In this document: positions 1 to 12,034 of the stretch, piece after piece | How positions within the stretch are numbered: position 1 is the first letter of the stretch | How the letters are laid out: every line of letters begins with the position of its first letter | Assembly (NCBI RefSeq): GCF_000220395.1 | Contig: NW_004086025.1 | Span: 1 to 42,406 of the forward strand | Origin: Ichthyophthirius multifiliis | Lineage: Eukaryota; Ciliophora; Oligohymenophorea; Hymenostomatida | DNA length: 42,406 nucleotides | Direction: 5' to 3' | Program-made: the position numbers and the translations under genes | The notes under the pieces: generated by a model | Told to the model about the DNA's origin: nothing | What the model saw: the letters and a program-made list of their open reading frames with translations, nothing else | The model's database searches: none

Positions 1-215
1 AAAATATATAAAATAAAAATATTATACATAAATAAATTAAAAATATTTTATTTTTATACATATATATATATATAATTTTATATTTATGTTTAAATATTTT
101 TTATTTAAATTTATATTTTATTTATTTATATACTTTATATAAAAATATAATCATAAATGATTATTATATAAATTTTTTATTTTATATATTTTTTTTCTTA
201 ATATTTTTTTTATTT

Positions 216-443
216 TCAACCTAATTTAATTTATCTTTTCTTAACATAATTTTTTTTTTATTTATTTTTCAAATCAATTTTATTATTATTTTTTTTCTTT
301 TTTTATTTGTTGTTTTAATTTATGTCTTTTAACAACATGTGCTTTTTTATTATTTTTTTTTTTTGTTTTAATCTCTTTCTCTTAATTTCTTCTTTTTTAT
401 AATTTTTTGTTTAAACATCTATGAGATTTATTTGTTTACTCAT
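216..443 (-). CDS. Small Lys-rich hypothetical protein (75 aa)
   Basis: An open frame in the ciliate code starts at ATG 443 (MSKQINLIDVQ...) and ends at TGA 216-218. The product is very rich in Lys, Asn and Gln (runs such as KKEEIKRKRLKQKKK) and contains no domain I recognise. Upstream of the ATG the same frame meets a TGA, which supports the start. In an AT-rich genome with only one stop codon, frames of this length arise by chance, so this could be noise or the last exon of a longer gene whose other exons I cannot see. It lies downstream of the kinase gene on the same strand. Confidence 0.25.
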
Positions 444-749
444 TTATATCTTCTTATAATTATTTTTTATCTTTCATTATATTTATTTTTTTATTTTTTG
501 ATTATTTTTTATATTTTTTTTTTATTATTAACTATATATATTATTTGTAAATATTTTTGTTATTTCAAATTAATTTTATATATAATATATAAAATATAAA
601 ACATAAAATTTAATAAACAATGTTTATATAAAAAATAAAAAAAATATTATAAATACATATTTCATAAGGTTAAATTCTAAACATATTTCTAATTTATATT
701 ATTTTTAATTAATTTACTTATCATTTTTGTTGTTGTTGTTTATAAAAAA

Positions 750-1649
750 TCATTCTATCATTTTCATAGTTTAGTTAGTAATATAATTATCCCAATTTTC
801 TTAAGTATAATAATTTAAATTTTAATTTACCCAAGGATGAATTACAGCATCCTCTATACTAATTCTTTAATTTTAATCTCTATTAAGTAATTTTTAAATA
901 AAATCCTAAGCAAGTGTTGAAACATAATAAGGGAAACTTAGATTTTACTTAAAAAAAAAAAATATAATAAAATAAAATAAATAAAATATAAAAAAAACTT
1001 TTTAAACATGCTATATATTATCGTTTTAATTATTATATTTAAATGGATAATAGCCAGTTAAAAATAGATATGTAAGAATACCTAAACTCCACATATCTAC
1101 ACCTTACCCGTAACTTTATCCACAAGTAATTTCTGGACTCATAAAATCAACTGTCCCGCAATAAGTTTACCTCTTTTTCTCTATACTATACACACTACAT
1201 CCTAAATCTCCTATTTTGGCAACTCCAAAAGAAAGCAAAACATTTTCAGGTTTTAAATCTCTATATATAATATTATTTCTATGCATATGTGTTAAAGCAT
1301 TCATTATTTATTTTATGTAAATAAGTGTTTAATGTTCTGTATATTTCTTATTTTTAATTAAATCATTTTATAATGATCCATGATGTGCATATTCTTAAAT
1401 CAAATAAATGCTTTTTTTATCTTAATAAAAACCATAAAGCTTAATTATGTTAATATGGTTTAAATACGATTATATTTTTATTTCATTTTGTAAATAATCT
1501 TCTATTTTCAGACGAAGTAAAGTTTATTTGTTTATTTTTTTTAAAGCAACTATCATACCAGAATAAGTATCTCTAAAAAAATAAAAATATATAAAAAAAA
1601 ACATATGTAAATATATATATAAAATATGATATATATAAAAAAATATATA

Positions 1650-1706
<57 letters not shown>

Positions 1707-3043
1707 TTGGCTAGATACACTGAACCAAATTTACCATTTCCGAGCATTTTTCCAATTTAAAAATTTGATTAATTATAAAAGTTATTAAAAATAATATTAT
1801 TGCATATAGGATTTGTTGCATATTTTTATTTTATATTATTTTAATAAATATTCTTATCATATAATTATTCTTTTTTATTTTATTAATCTAAAATATTACT
1901 ATTATAGTCTACTTTTTCTGTTAATTGTACATTTTTTTGTTAGTTTATTTACATATCTTTATTTTGAAATGTAAAATTAGATACACATGATTAATATTAA
2001 TGAATTATATCGATACAGCTTAATATTTTTTTTTATTATTATTGTCTAATATTTATTTTTTTATCTTATAAATTAGCATTAGTTTAATAAGTTTGTTTTT
2101 CACTAGGTCTGTTTTTTATTTATTAATAAATTTTTTCTATATTTTTTATATTCTGTAGTTTTTATTAAATATTTTAATCTTATATTTCCTTATTAAAAAT
2201 ATTTATATTAGAAAAATTATGAAAACTAATAAAAGGCCTTCTTTTTCTAATTAATTAAAGATTAATTTAAGAGTCAATTTTTGGACTTATTTAAGCATTA
2301 ATATAATTTTACAATACAGATTTATCTTCTATTTTTAAATCTGTCAAAATTTATTTTTAATTTTTATTATTTTATTTGTTACTATTACAGTCGTTATAAT
2401 TAAAACTTTAAAATTAAAACAATTAAAGAGGTAAAAATTCTTTATTATTTTCTTCAGTTTTTAGATTATAATATATTTATTAATTATCTTAATTCTTATT
2501 TAATTCATTATTATTTTACACTTCTATTTTTTATTGAACTTCATTATTTTCTTATATTTTACTTTATTCTTCAATATTATTATTATTATATGGTTCATAT
2601 TTACTTTTTACATTTTAAATATTTAATAATAATTCTTTTATATTAAATTATGGCGAACTTTATTATCTTCCATTAAATTTTTTTTTATGTTATTAATATA
2701 TGTCATTATAATTATTATTAAATGATATATTATTTTGATTATAATTGTTATTTGTATAATAATTATGATAAATTTAATTATTTTAAATTTTAGAAGAATC
2801 ATAATTTGTTTCCAAATGTTCTATTTAATGTTATTTTATTGGAGTTTATATATTTTATTGTGTTTAAAATATAACTTTTTCTTAAATAACATCTAAATAT
2901 TAATTACTTTAATAATTTTATTTTTATGTATAAATGTTTTCTGAAATTGTTCTACTCTTAATATTTTAGATTTCATATTAAAAATTATTTATTTACAAAG
3001 GTTCTATATTATATTTTTATTATTAATATTATTAGGCCTGCAT
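750..3043 (-). CDS. Aurora/AGC-like Ser/Thr protein kinase with long Q/N-rich N-terminus (702 aa)
   Basis: Three exons, complement(750-947, 999-1572, 1707-3043), splice in frame across a 51-nt intron and a 134-nt intron that carries a (TA)n tract. Residues 1 to about 430 are low-complexity Gln/Asn/Lys. The kinase domain fills the rest: the glycine loop [17 protein letters not shown], the lysine in IVALKK, the catalytic loop [14 protein letters not shown] in place of DFG, then [10 protein letters not shown] and [21 protein letters not shown]-lobe ending [13 protein letters not shown] precedes [12 protein letters not shown] and the activation segment resemble Aurora kinases, while YRD is more AGC-like, so the subfamily is open. 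It should phosphorylate Ser/Thr using ATP. Start ATG 3043 is the first Met before the frame turns AT-only. All catalytic residues needed for activity appear present. Confidence 0.9.
1650..1705. repeat. (TA)n tract inside kinase intron 1
   Basis: About 55 nt of uninterrupted TA dinucleotides lie just inside the 5' splice site of the first intron of the kinase gene. This expands an intron that would otherwise be near 80 nt. It is likely length-variable. Confidence 0.9.
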
Positions 3044-3301
3044 TTTTTTTATTATTTTAATTAAAAATTTATTTATTGATTAATATATTTTATTAATTAA
3101 TAAAAAATTTATTTTATTATATTATCAATTTATTTTATTTTATTTAATTTTTTTTATTTTTATCTGAAATTTTAGTATTAAAATAAACTATTAAAACTAA
3201 TTTTTAATGCTTTAATATAAAGAAAAATAATGAAAATTTATACATATCTAGTATAAATATATAAAAGAAAAATATTTTAATATTTATTTATTCTTTTTTT
3301 A

Positions 3302-4734
3302 TCAAAAAACTAACATTCCCATTTCTTTTTTGAGCCTCATTATATTTTATTTCGCTCTATCGTTAGCTTTTTTATTTCCAGCTTCTAATACATCCTGAAT
3401 AATATCTTTATTTTATAACAATTCTTCGATTTTTATACCAATAGGACATATACTTATGTATTATTTTATTTTTTAACACAAAAAAAAAATGTAGAAAATA
3501 AAAATTTACGTTTTAACAAGTAATTCGGTTAAGGATTCCTTAAATTATTTCATATTTTTATTTTAAAACATATCTTCTATTTATTAAATGCTTAATCCCG
3601 ATAAAGTTTAATAAATTTTTAAAAGATTATATACTTCTGGTCTATTAATATCTAATTTAATCTAAAATAATATTTTTTAATTTTTGTAAAATAAGATTAC
3701 TGAAGAAATAGAATCAGTTTTAGCTTTTTTAATTTTATCATAAATTAATTCTGGAGAATCAATCAAATTAATTCTTGAACTATCAGCAGATTCAGATTTT
3801 GACATTTTTTTAGTGGCATCTTTTAAACTCATAACTCTTGGAAATTCAGCTAAATTTTTAAATATTTAAAAATGAAATACAAAAATAAAATATATATATA
3901 TATATATATATTTATATTTATTTATATTATTTTTATATACATTCTAAATATTTAGGATATATTATTCCTTCACTTTATCCTTTTTAAAATAAAGAATTAA
4001 ATCTATTTGCGTAATTTTTCGTTAATTCCAAATGTTGTTTTTAATCATTTCCTACTGGAATTAATGTAGCACTTTATTTATCTTTTTCATATTTTTTTTA
4101 TTTTTAATTTACTTATATAATAATATATCAGCTGCCATTAATACTGGATATGAATATAATCCTAAACTAGAATTTTTACTTTTTTTATCTTTATATTAAG
4201 TCATAGTATTTAGCCAATTTTAAGGAGCTATACAACCTAATATCCATGCTAACTCAGCATGATAAGGTACCTTTTTTTTATAAAAAAGCAATTCCAATAT
4301 ATTTTTTATATATAATAATTTACAGCTGATTAAAGAAATATGTTTGAATGTTTTGGATCAATTCCAGATGCTAATAATACTGCAGTCATTAATATTGTAT
4401 TATTCTTTAATGTATCTTCAAAATACATTTAATGATCTATTTTTAAATATTCATAATTTTTTCTCTATATATAATTTTTATAAATAATACCTATTTATAT
4501 TTATCAGTTAATGCATGTAAATCAGCTATTTAAAAATATATTTCTGCTTTATCCATATAATTCTATTATAAACGGACCCAATTTTTTATTGCACCCAAAT
4601 AATTTCCCAAATGAAGATTTCCTGTTGGTTGTATTCCTGAAAATATAATATCTTTCTTTTTTTTTTTTTTTAGTTTAATTATTTATCTATATATATAATG
4701 CTTTTTTTATTACTGCTATTTTTTTAGTTTTCAT
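3302..4734 (-). CDS. WARS2: Tryptophanyl-tRNA synthetase, bacterial/mitochondrial type (355 aa)
   Basis: Eight exons, complement(3302-3452, 3510-3661, 3701-3849, 3941-4071, 4113-4270, 4324-4464, 4491-4655, 4714-4734), join in consistent phase to 355 codons plus TGA. The class I signature reads [20 protein letters not shown] near residue 12, with LGNY in the place of the HIGH motif. [28 protein letters not shown] and IPVGNDQKQHLEL follow, and KKMSKS supplies the second ATP-binding motif. The C-terminal end is a short alpha-helical anticodon-binding region. Sequence and length match bacterial and mitochondrial WARS2 enzymes, not the longer cytosolic WARS1. It charges tRNA-Trp with tryptophan. 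The N-terminus (MKTKKIAKDIIF) is very short, so a cleavable mitochondrial presequence is not evident. Introns are 26-91 nt; the 26-nt one is the shortest well-supported intron in the window. Confidence 0.93.
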
Positions 4735-4947
4735 TTTTATTAATTTTTTATTTTGGCTTTTTTTATTTTATTGTTTAATTTATTCAAAAAACATAAAGAT
4801 AGTTCTAAAATTAAAATTATTTTGAAAAAAAAAAATTTATTAAAATATATAATAAAAATTAAAAAAAAAAATAAAAAAAATATTTTAATTATAAGTTAAA
4901 TAAATATGTATATAAATATATATATTTAAAATTTATCATTTTTAATT

Positions 4948-5389
4948 TCAAGGTTTATAAAGCATTAATTATGTATATGCCCATTTTGATACATCTACTT
5001 TTCCAATTAAGGAAAATATTTTCATACTAGACAATTATACATTTGTTTTTTTACTATACATTAAATAAGATATTGCAAAAATAGGTGATAATTAATATCC
5101 ATTCTAAAATATATGAAATTAAAAATTTAAATTATAATATTACTTTGCAATATATTAGAATTCTTGCATTTTATTCTTATAAACAATCTTAAATATATTA
5201 ATTTATTTCATCAAAATCTAATTAGATTTCAATGTTAGGTTACAAAGGAATACTTTTATATTTATATTTTTGTAATTTGTATTCGTTTATTAAATCAACT
5301 TTTTATTCATCATAAAAACAAAAATCTAACAAATGAGTAATTTTTAAATCATTTAAATAATATTAACTGTTTGAATGAAAAATGTTTCC

Positions 5390-5429
<40 letters not shown>

Positions 5430-6227
5430 TTTTATATTTATATATTTATATATTTATATGTTTATATATTTATATATTTATATATGTTATGAAATAAGCA
5501 TATTTACAATATATATTTAATTTTCAATAATTTCATAAGGAAATTAACTAAATGAATATAAAACTTTATGTTATTATTATGTTAATATATCTCTATTTTA
5601 ATATGATTCAATATTTTTATTTTAACACTACAAATTATTCATATCTTAAGCATTTAAAACTAAAAAACTATATTTTTATTTAAAACTTTCTATTCCTTCT
5701 TTTAAGCAGTAAAATTTGTAATCTTTTTTATTTTCCTAAAACAATTTTTATATTAATATATAATTTTTATTTTTTCAAAATAATAAAAAATACATTTATT
5801 GCTTCTAAAAATTTAATAAACCTACTATCATTTTCATTAAGTTATTTATAATCAATAAAGCATACTCTTCTTATTTATTTTTAATTACTCATTTTTTCTT
5901 ATTGTAATACTTTATTTTCACTTTCTTCTAAAACTTGTAAAAAATTCTCTTTTTTTTAAAAATTAATTAAATATTTATTAGTTTTTAATTGTACATACAT
6001 TAATTAAAATCATCATTTTCATAAAATATACTGCCTCTTATATGTTAACTATCTTAATCTTTTTCTAATTAAATAATTAATAGATGACGTAAATCCTTTT
6101 TAAAAAAACAAATAATATTTATCATTAAAAAATATTATATTTATAAAATAAAAAGCTTTACTTGCATTAAATTATAAAGAGTTATATTTTAAATACATTT
6201 AACAACATTTGTATTTGAATTATTCAT
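4948..6227 (-). CDS. Rhodanese plus DUSP-like pseudophosphatase, MK-STYX-like (about 304 aa)
   Basis: Proposed exons: complement(4948-5103, 5144-5389, 5508-5735, 5794-5948, 6032-6095, 6162-6227). The N-terminal third looks like a rhodanese fold: DLRHLL...HIRG early, then YCLKEGIESFKQKYSFL, the usual end of such domains. The second half is a dual-specificity phosphatase fold: ENQIYIGNIF, LKITHLLDFC, SIPLQPN, and a P-loop reading IYCKNGYQLSP, followed by AISYLMYSKKT. The catalytic HCX5R signature keeps the Cys, but His is Tyr and the essential Arg is Leu, so phosphatase activity is unlikely. The rhodanese-DUSP order and the dead P-loop recall STYXL1/MK-STYX. The last three introns (40, 118, 58 nt) are firm; the first two exons are inferred from phase and the HIRG motif. 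A shorter start at ATG 6000 is the alternative. Confidence 0.75.
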
Positions 6228-7095
6228 ATTTTCTAATATTTTTATTTTTAAATAATATAATTATTTGGAATTTTTAATATAAAATATTATCAAATAATGA
6301 TTATAAAAAGATTCTATTAAATATATATGATATTATATATTTTATAATTTTTAATTAATATATAAATAATAATAGTATAAATAATATATTCTATATTATA
6401 ATCATAAATATATACATATTAAATTTTTTAAATGAAAAATATTATTTTTTTTCTTTATTTATTTAATAAATTTATTTTTTACATATTATTCTATACTTAA
6501 TTAAAAAATAATTAAGTCTTTAATATACAAAATATGTCATTTTTTTATATATATTCTTTTATTTAGTTTATTATATTTAAAATATGAATATTGTTTAAAT
6601 CTATAAATAATAAATCATATAGGATTCATTTTACTTTTAATAAAATATATATAATTTAATTAAGTAAAAATATATATTAATTAAGACATTTTTTTAGTAA
6701 AACATTTATATTAAAATTATATATATAAACATTCAAAAAATACTATAATAAAATTATTAATTAAATTTTTTGTATATATTATAAATAAATATAGATAATA
6801 ATTTAATTATATTAATCTTATGTTTATAAATTATTTGTGTTATTATTAATTTTTTTATGCTTTTAATTAATAATTTTTAAAATTATATTATATTATTATA
6901 TTTATATTTTTTTTTTTTTTCATATTATAGTCTTTTTATACATTATAATTATCTTATTTATTATTAATCTATAAAAAGTGATTAAATTTTATTATTTCTA
7001 AAAAAAAGAATAAAAAAATAAAAATATATATAAACAAAAAAACAAAGAAAAAAAACTTTAATAAACAATATTTTTTAAAAAATAAACAAATATTA
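6228..7095. other. Divergent intergenic spacer, AT-only
   Basis: This 868-nt stretch lies between the divergent starts of the pseudophosphatase and UBC12 genes and must hold both promoters. It is almost pure A/T with many short TA and AAT runs. I see no coding frame with ciliate-like codon use and no recognisable element. Confidence 0.6.
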
Positions 7096-8359
7096 ATGAT
7101 AAAGCTAAGCCATTAAAAAAAATCAAATAAAATATAGGACGAATATAAAAATAAAAGTTAACATATAAAACAATAATAATAAAAGTTTACATCAAATTTT
7201 TCAAATAAAGATTCTTTTTCCAATATCTCTTCACAAAAAATGTTTTATTAACTTAGATTTTAAAAAGATTATTAATAAATTTTAAACGATTATTTAAATG
7301 ATTAAGATGCAAAAGTTAATATAGGGTAACCTTAATATTATGATAATTTTATAAAATTAAATGTAAAATTTTATCCTTTAAAAGGAAATTTTAAAGGATA
7401 CAAATTTAGTACATAAATTCTTATAACACATAAATTTCCATATAAACCAGTGATAGTTTTTTCTAAACGTTTAATATATCATCCTAATATAAACTAATAT
7501 AACAATTAAATATATTGCAAAATATTAGATATGAAAGAATGGGCTCCAAATTTTACGTTTGAAATAAAAAAAATTATTATAGTAAAAAAATATAATTATT
7601 TTAAAATATATATATATAGACTTTCATCTATAATTTAAAGGCTAAAATATGTTATTTATAATCCTGAATTAGGTTTTATTCCTGAAAATGATTTAAATAT
7701 AAAATGCAGTGAATTATATTAATATGATTTATAATAATTCATGAAAAAATTTGATTATTAATATTAACAACATTATGATACAAATTATTTAGAAAAAGAT
7801 TTAGATAAAAAAATGATTTTAGAAGATAATTAAAAGAATAAAAAAACTAAAAAACAAAATAAAAATAAAGACTTATATTACTTAAAAAATAAAATAGATG
7901 TTCATTTTTTTTTTTTTATTATATTAATTTTTATATTTATTATTTATATATAATATTTATTATATAATTTTATAGAATATTTAAAATATAGACATAGAAT
8001 TAAATTCTTCATATATGAGTTCTTCTTTTTAAGATAATTAATGCTTTCCTACAAAAACTAATATAGATGCAATAGAAATCGAACAACCTGTAAAAGAAGA
8101 TAATAGTTTTTATATTGAAAATGAAGAAAAAAATAGTACTGAAGAAAATTAAGATAGTTTATAATAAAACAATTAATAAAATTTAAATACTTATTTCGAT
8201 AATAATTCAAAGGAAATAAAAATATTCTAATAAAATGAAAATATTTAATTATAATTAATAGCAACTAATTGTGAAATTAATAGTAAAAAAAGAGGATTTT
8301 ATAGTTCAAATATTGGAGTTAATATATTAAATTTTTAAAAATAATTTAAATTTCTATGA
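7096..8359 (+). CDS. UBC12: NEDD8-conjugating enzyme E2, UBC12-like, with long C-terminal extension (374 aa)
   Basis: Exons 7096-7556, 7620-7899 and 7976-8359 join in frame (introns 63 and 76 nt). The protein begins MIKLSHQKK, like the N-terminal docking peptide of UBC12 proteins, followed by a Gln/Lys linker. The UBC fold starts near residue 49 (MFYQLRFQKDYQQILNDY), with HKFPYKPV, the HPN motif at 129-131, the predicted catalytic Cys at about 141 in IYCKILDMKEWAPNFTLSS, and YNPELGFIPENDLN. The DMKEW/LSSII part fits UBC12 better than ubiquitin E2s. It should carry NEDD8 from the E1 to cullins. HPN-to-Cys spacing is two residues longer than usual. Residues after about 195 form a poorly ordered acidic, Gln/Asn-rich tail of some 180 residues that typical 180-aa UBC12 proteins lack. 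It ends 85 nt from the Kelch gene's stop. Confidence 0.85.
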
Positions 8360-8444
8360 GTTGTGTGTACGTTTAATAAAAAAATTAATATTATAAAAAT
8401 TTATTAAATGAAAAAAATAAATAAAAACTAATATAAAAAAAAAA

Positions 8445-9809
8445 TCAAGATAATATAGAATTAATAATCTTATCTAAATCTACAATATATAAATCATTAT
8501 AAGCCATCAAATGTCTATCTCCACCAAAAATAAAACACTAATTATCACAAATAATAGCAGAATGTCCGTCTCTAGCACATGGTCTTTTGCCCATTATTTT
8601 ATTTTATTTTAAATCAATAACATACCCTCCTGCTTAATTTATACCAAGTTTACTCTAATCTAAATTCTTTGTAAAATTTTTATTTTTTTCAAAAGGATTT
8701 CCAACTGAGGCTATACTATTTTTCATAGTTTCGGTTGTAGGTGATATATTTCTTTATTTTTTTAAATATATATATATATATATAAATATATATTTATATA
8801 TATTTGCCTAAAATTTTATTTTTCATATTCATTTAATTCAAATTCCTATAAAAGATTCATTTTTTTCATTTATATCTTTTTTTTTCTATTTTCTTCCATT
8901 TAATTATTATTTTAAATCTTAATTTCATCTTCAATTGTTACTAAATGACTATCTGGATTTCTTAATATACTTTAATAGCTTTTCTTAAATACATTTTAGG
9001 AACTAAAATTATTATTGTTTTTTAATTTTTTGAATTTTTAATTGTTTAATCATCTTATGTTTTAAAAATGCTAGTGTTTAATGATAATTCATTTACAATT
9101 GACTTATCTTAATTATTTTTTTCTAATACATTTGATGATTAGATAATACTATCTTATTCTTTTTTTTATTAATGAGAAGTATCATCATCAACTAAATAAA
9201 AATATATATATATATATATTTAATACTAATATATTATTTTTATATTTAATTATATAAATTTTTTACTTATATGCCATTATTTATCATTAGGAGAAAATAC
9301 GTACATATCGTTTTTTTCGTGTGTTATATCATGTATACCTCCAAAAACAATTAAATTATCTTTGTAATTTATTAAGCTATGTCCATTTCTTGTCTTTTTA
9401 TATATATTATATATAATTATTTTTATATTAATATAAATATATATTTTATGTTTTTTTTTCATATAATTATTTTTAAAAATTAATAATAAAAAAATAATTA
9501 AAATTAATTAATATAGCTATTTTATTAATTAAAATTAAAAAAAAAAAGAAATATTTAAGTAAAAAATAAAATTGTTTTATATTTTATTAAAAGTCTAAAA
9601 TTATTTTTATAAAAATAGCAAAAATAATTAAATATAAAATAGAAATAATTAGATAATATTTATAATATATAACTAATATATATCTATTTTATTATTAAAT
9701 TTATAATTAAAACATAAAAATTTAATTATATAATATAATAATAATAAAAAATAATATAATAAATATATATATATAAAATAAATCAATTATATATACATAA
9801 ATTTCTAAA

Positions 9810-9866
<57 letters not shown>

Positions 9867-11322
9867 TATTTATTATTTTTACTTCTGGTTGTATTTGATT
9901 TTTTTATATTTATATTTATTCCCATTCTTTTTAATGTATGTCGAATTTCCATATATCATTAAATTTAATATCTACTACAGTTCCTAATAAAAAAAATAAA
10001 ATTTATAATATATATTAAAAATTTTTAAAATATTTACCACCAAACATATATATTTTTTGTCCTAATATAGTAATACATGCTCCAGATCTTTTACAAGGTT
10101 GTATTTTAGATTATTCTCCAATATCTTACCATATACAAAAATCAAAATTAAATTACCAAAGACTATTTTAATAACCTCCAAAAGAATCTTTTTAATCTGA
10201 AAATCCACCGAAAATATACATAAAAGCTCTTGTATCATCTACAGTTGCGCAATGAGAATCCAATTAAGGCGGTTTTATTCCGTCCTTTATACAAAAAAAA
10301 TAAAATAATAATATTAATAGAAATCTATATATAAGTATAGATATAAATATATTGAAATAAATTAAACTTATAAATTAAAATATATAAATAAATAACCTAT
10401 ATATTTATTTATATATTTATATATTAATTATATATATGTATATATATATATATATAATTTATATATATATATGTATACATATAAATATTTTTTATATTAT
10501 AATATTGTATATAAATATTTATTATATATTTTATTATTTAAATTTTTTTTTTTTAACGTTTTTTAATATTATTTTTATAAGCAAAATAATAATTTTTTTA
10601 TATAAAAATATAAATAAGATAATAAAATTAATTATACATAATAAAATCTTTAAATATACATATTATATATTAAAATTTTTTTCTTATTTTTTATATTTAT
10701 ATATATAATACATATATTATAATATATTTTTTAATAATAATTTAATTTATTAATTAATTAATTAATATATAATATTATTAATTTTTATATACTTTTGGTT
10801 CTAAAATTTCCCATTCATCATTTATTAAATCATATGTCCATATATCATTTGATGATTTCATAGATTATTTATTTCCTCCAAAAATGTACATTTTATCTTT
10901 AAAAATAACCGCAGTATGTCTCATTAATGGTCCTGGGTATGGTTTTTATACATTTTTTTGTATTATTTTATCCCATTTATATTATTTCGAATTTTTTATT
11001 ATCATCGAGTAAAAATCGCTTAATATTCCTTCATTTACTTCATATCCGCCATATATATACATTCTTATATTTATTTTATTTTTTAAATAAATAAATAAAA
11101 TAATTACCTTTCTTCATGAATTACTGATGTATGATAACTTCTACGGCATATATTTTTGCCAGTTATTTTCAATTCACTCCATTTTGTATCTATTTTTTAT
11201 TATTACAAATTTTAATTATTATTTTAATGTTCATCAGTTATTTTAATTTTCGATGATTCAGAGGAATCTATTGATTTTTATTGGGTATGCTTTTAGTTTG
11301 TTCCTTTTATTTTTAATGCCAT
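8445..11322 (-). CDS. Kelch-repeat protein (about 550 aa)
   Basis: The gene starts at ATG 11322 (MALKIKGTNQKH) and ends at TGA 8445. Kelch blades are clear: SYHTSVIHE...MYIYGGYE, RHTAVIFKDKMYIFGGN, DSHCATVDD...MYIFGGFS, GACITILGQKIYMFGG, RNGHSLINYKDNLIVFGG and, at the end, RDGHSAIICDNQCFIFGGD. Introns run 11064-11107, 10285-10792 (508 nt), 9984-10037, 9394-9882 (489 nt) and 9192-9266; a further intron, 8752-8807, needs a GC donor to keep frame. Between the fifth and sixth blades sits a Gln/Asn-rich insert of about 140 residues. Near 9018-9023 the frame slips by one base; either a base is missing from an A-run or a 101-nt intron (9003-9103, GTCAAT donor) removes it. A beta-propeller scaffold for protein binding is likely; no BTB or F-box is seen. 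Confidence 0.85.
9817..9853. repeat. (TA)n tract in a 489-nt Kelch intron
   Basis: A run of TA dinucleotides lies near the 5' end of the long intron 9394-9882. It is simple-sequence filler, typical of the window's longer introns. Confidence 0.8.
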
Positions 11323-11709
11323 AATTTTTTTTTGGTTTTTTTTATAAATTTATTTATTTTTAAGTTTCTTTTTTTCTTTTTCTTTTTTTATTATAATTAT
11401 TATAAATTTATTAGTTTTTTTCTTATTTATATAATCAAAAATTATATTACATATTAATTTTTATTTTAAAATAATATTTTTTATTCATTTACTAATATAT
11501 ATTTTAAATTTTATAATATTTTAATTTAATTCATAAAATTATAAAACAATTTAAAAGAATTAAATAAAAAATAAAATCTACATTTGTATTTTTAAAATAA
11601 ATAATTACCATAAATAAATATATATTTTTTTATAAAATATTAGAAAAAAAATAAAATAAGAATATATATCAATATATTAGAAAAAAATAATAATATAACA
11701 AATAAAAAT

Positions 11710-11992
11710 TCATTTTTAATCTTAATAAGATCCATTAAAAACACTATCTTTATCAGAAAATTAATTTTTAAAATCATCAAAATCATCAAAATCAGGAAAA
11801 TCATTATTATTTTTTTTACCACTAAAATTATTTTTACTATTAGACAAATTATTTTCAATAACCTATTATTATTATTATTATTACTATTAGTACTATTACT
11901 ACTATTATTACAATTATTAATATTATTACTATTATAGTTATTATTATTTTTATAGTTATTATTACTATTAATACTGTTATTACTATTATTAC

Positions 11993-12034
<42 letters not shown>

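Noticed and set aside
10436-10708. Open frame of Tyr/Ile/Asn inside TA-rich sequence
   Set aside because: It sits in the 508-nt Kelch intron and is only translated simple sequence.
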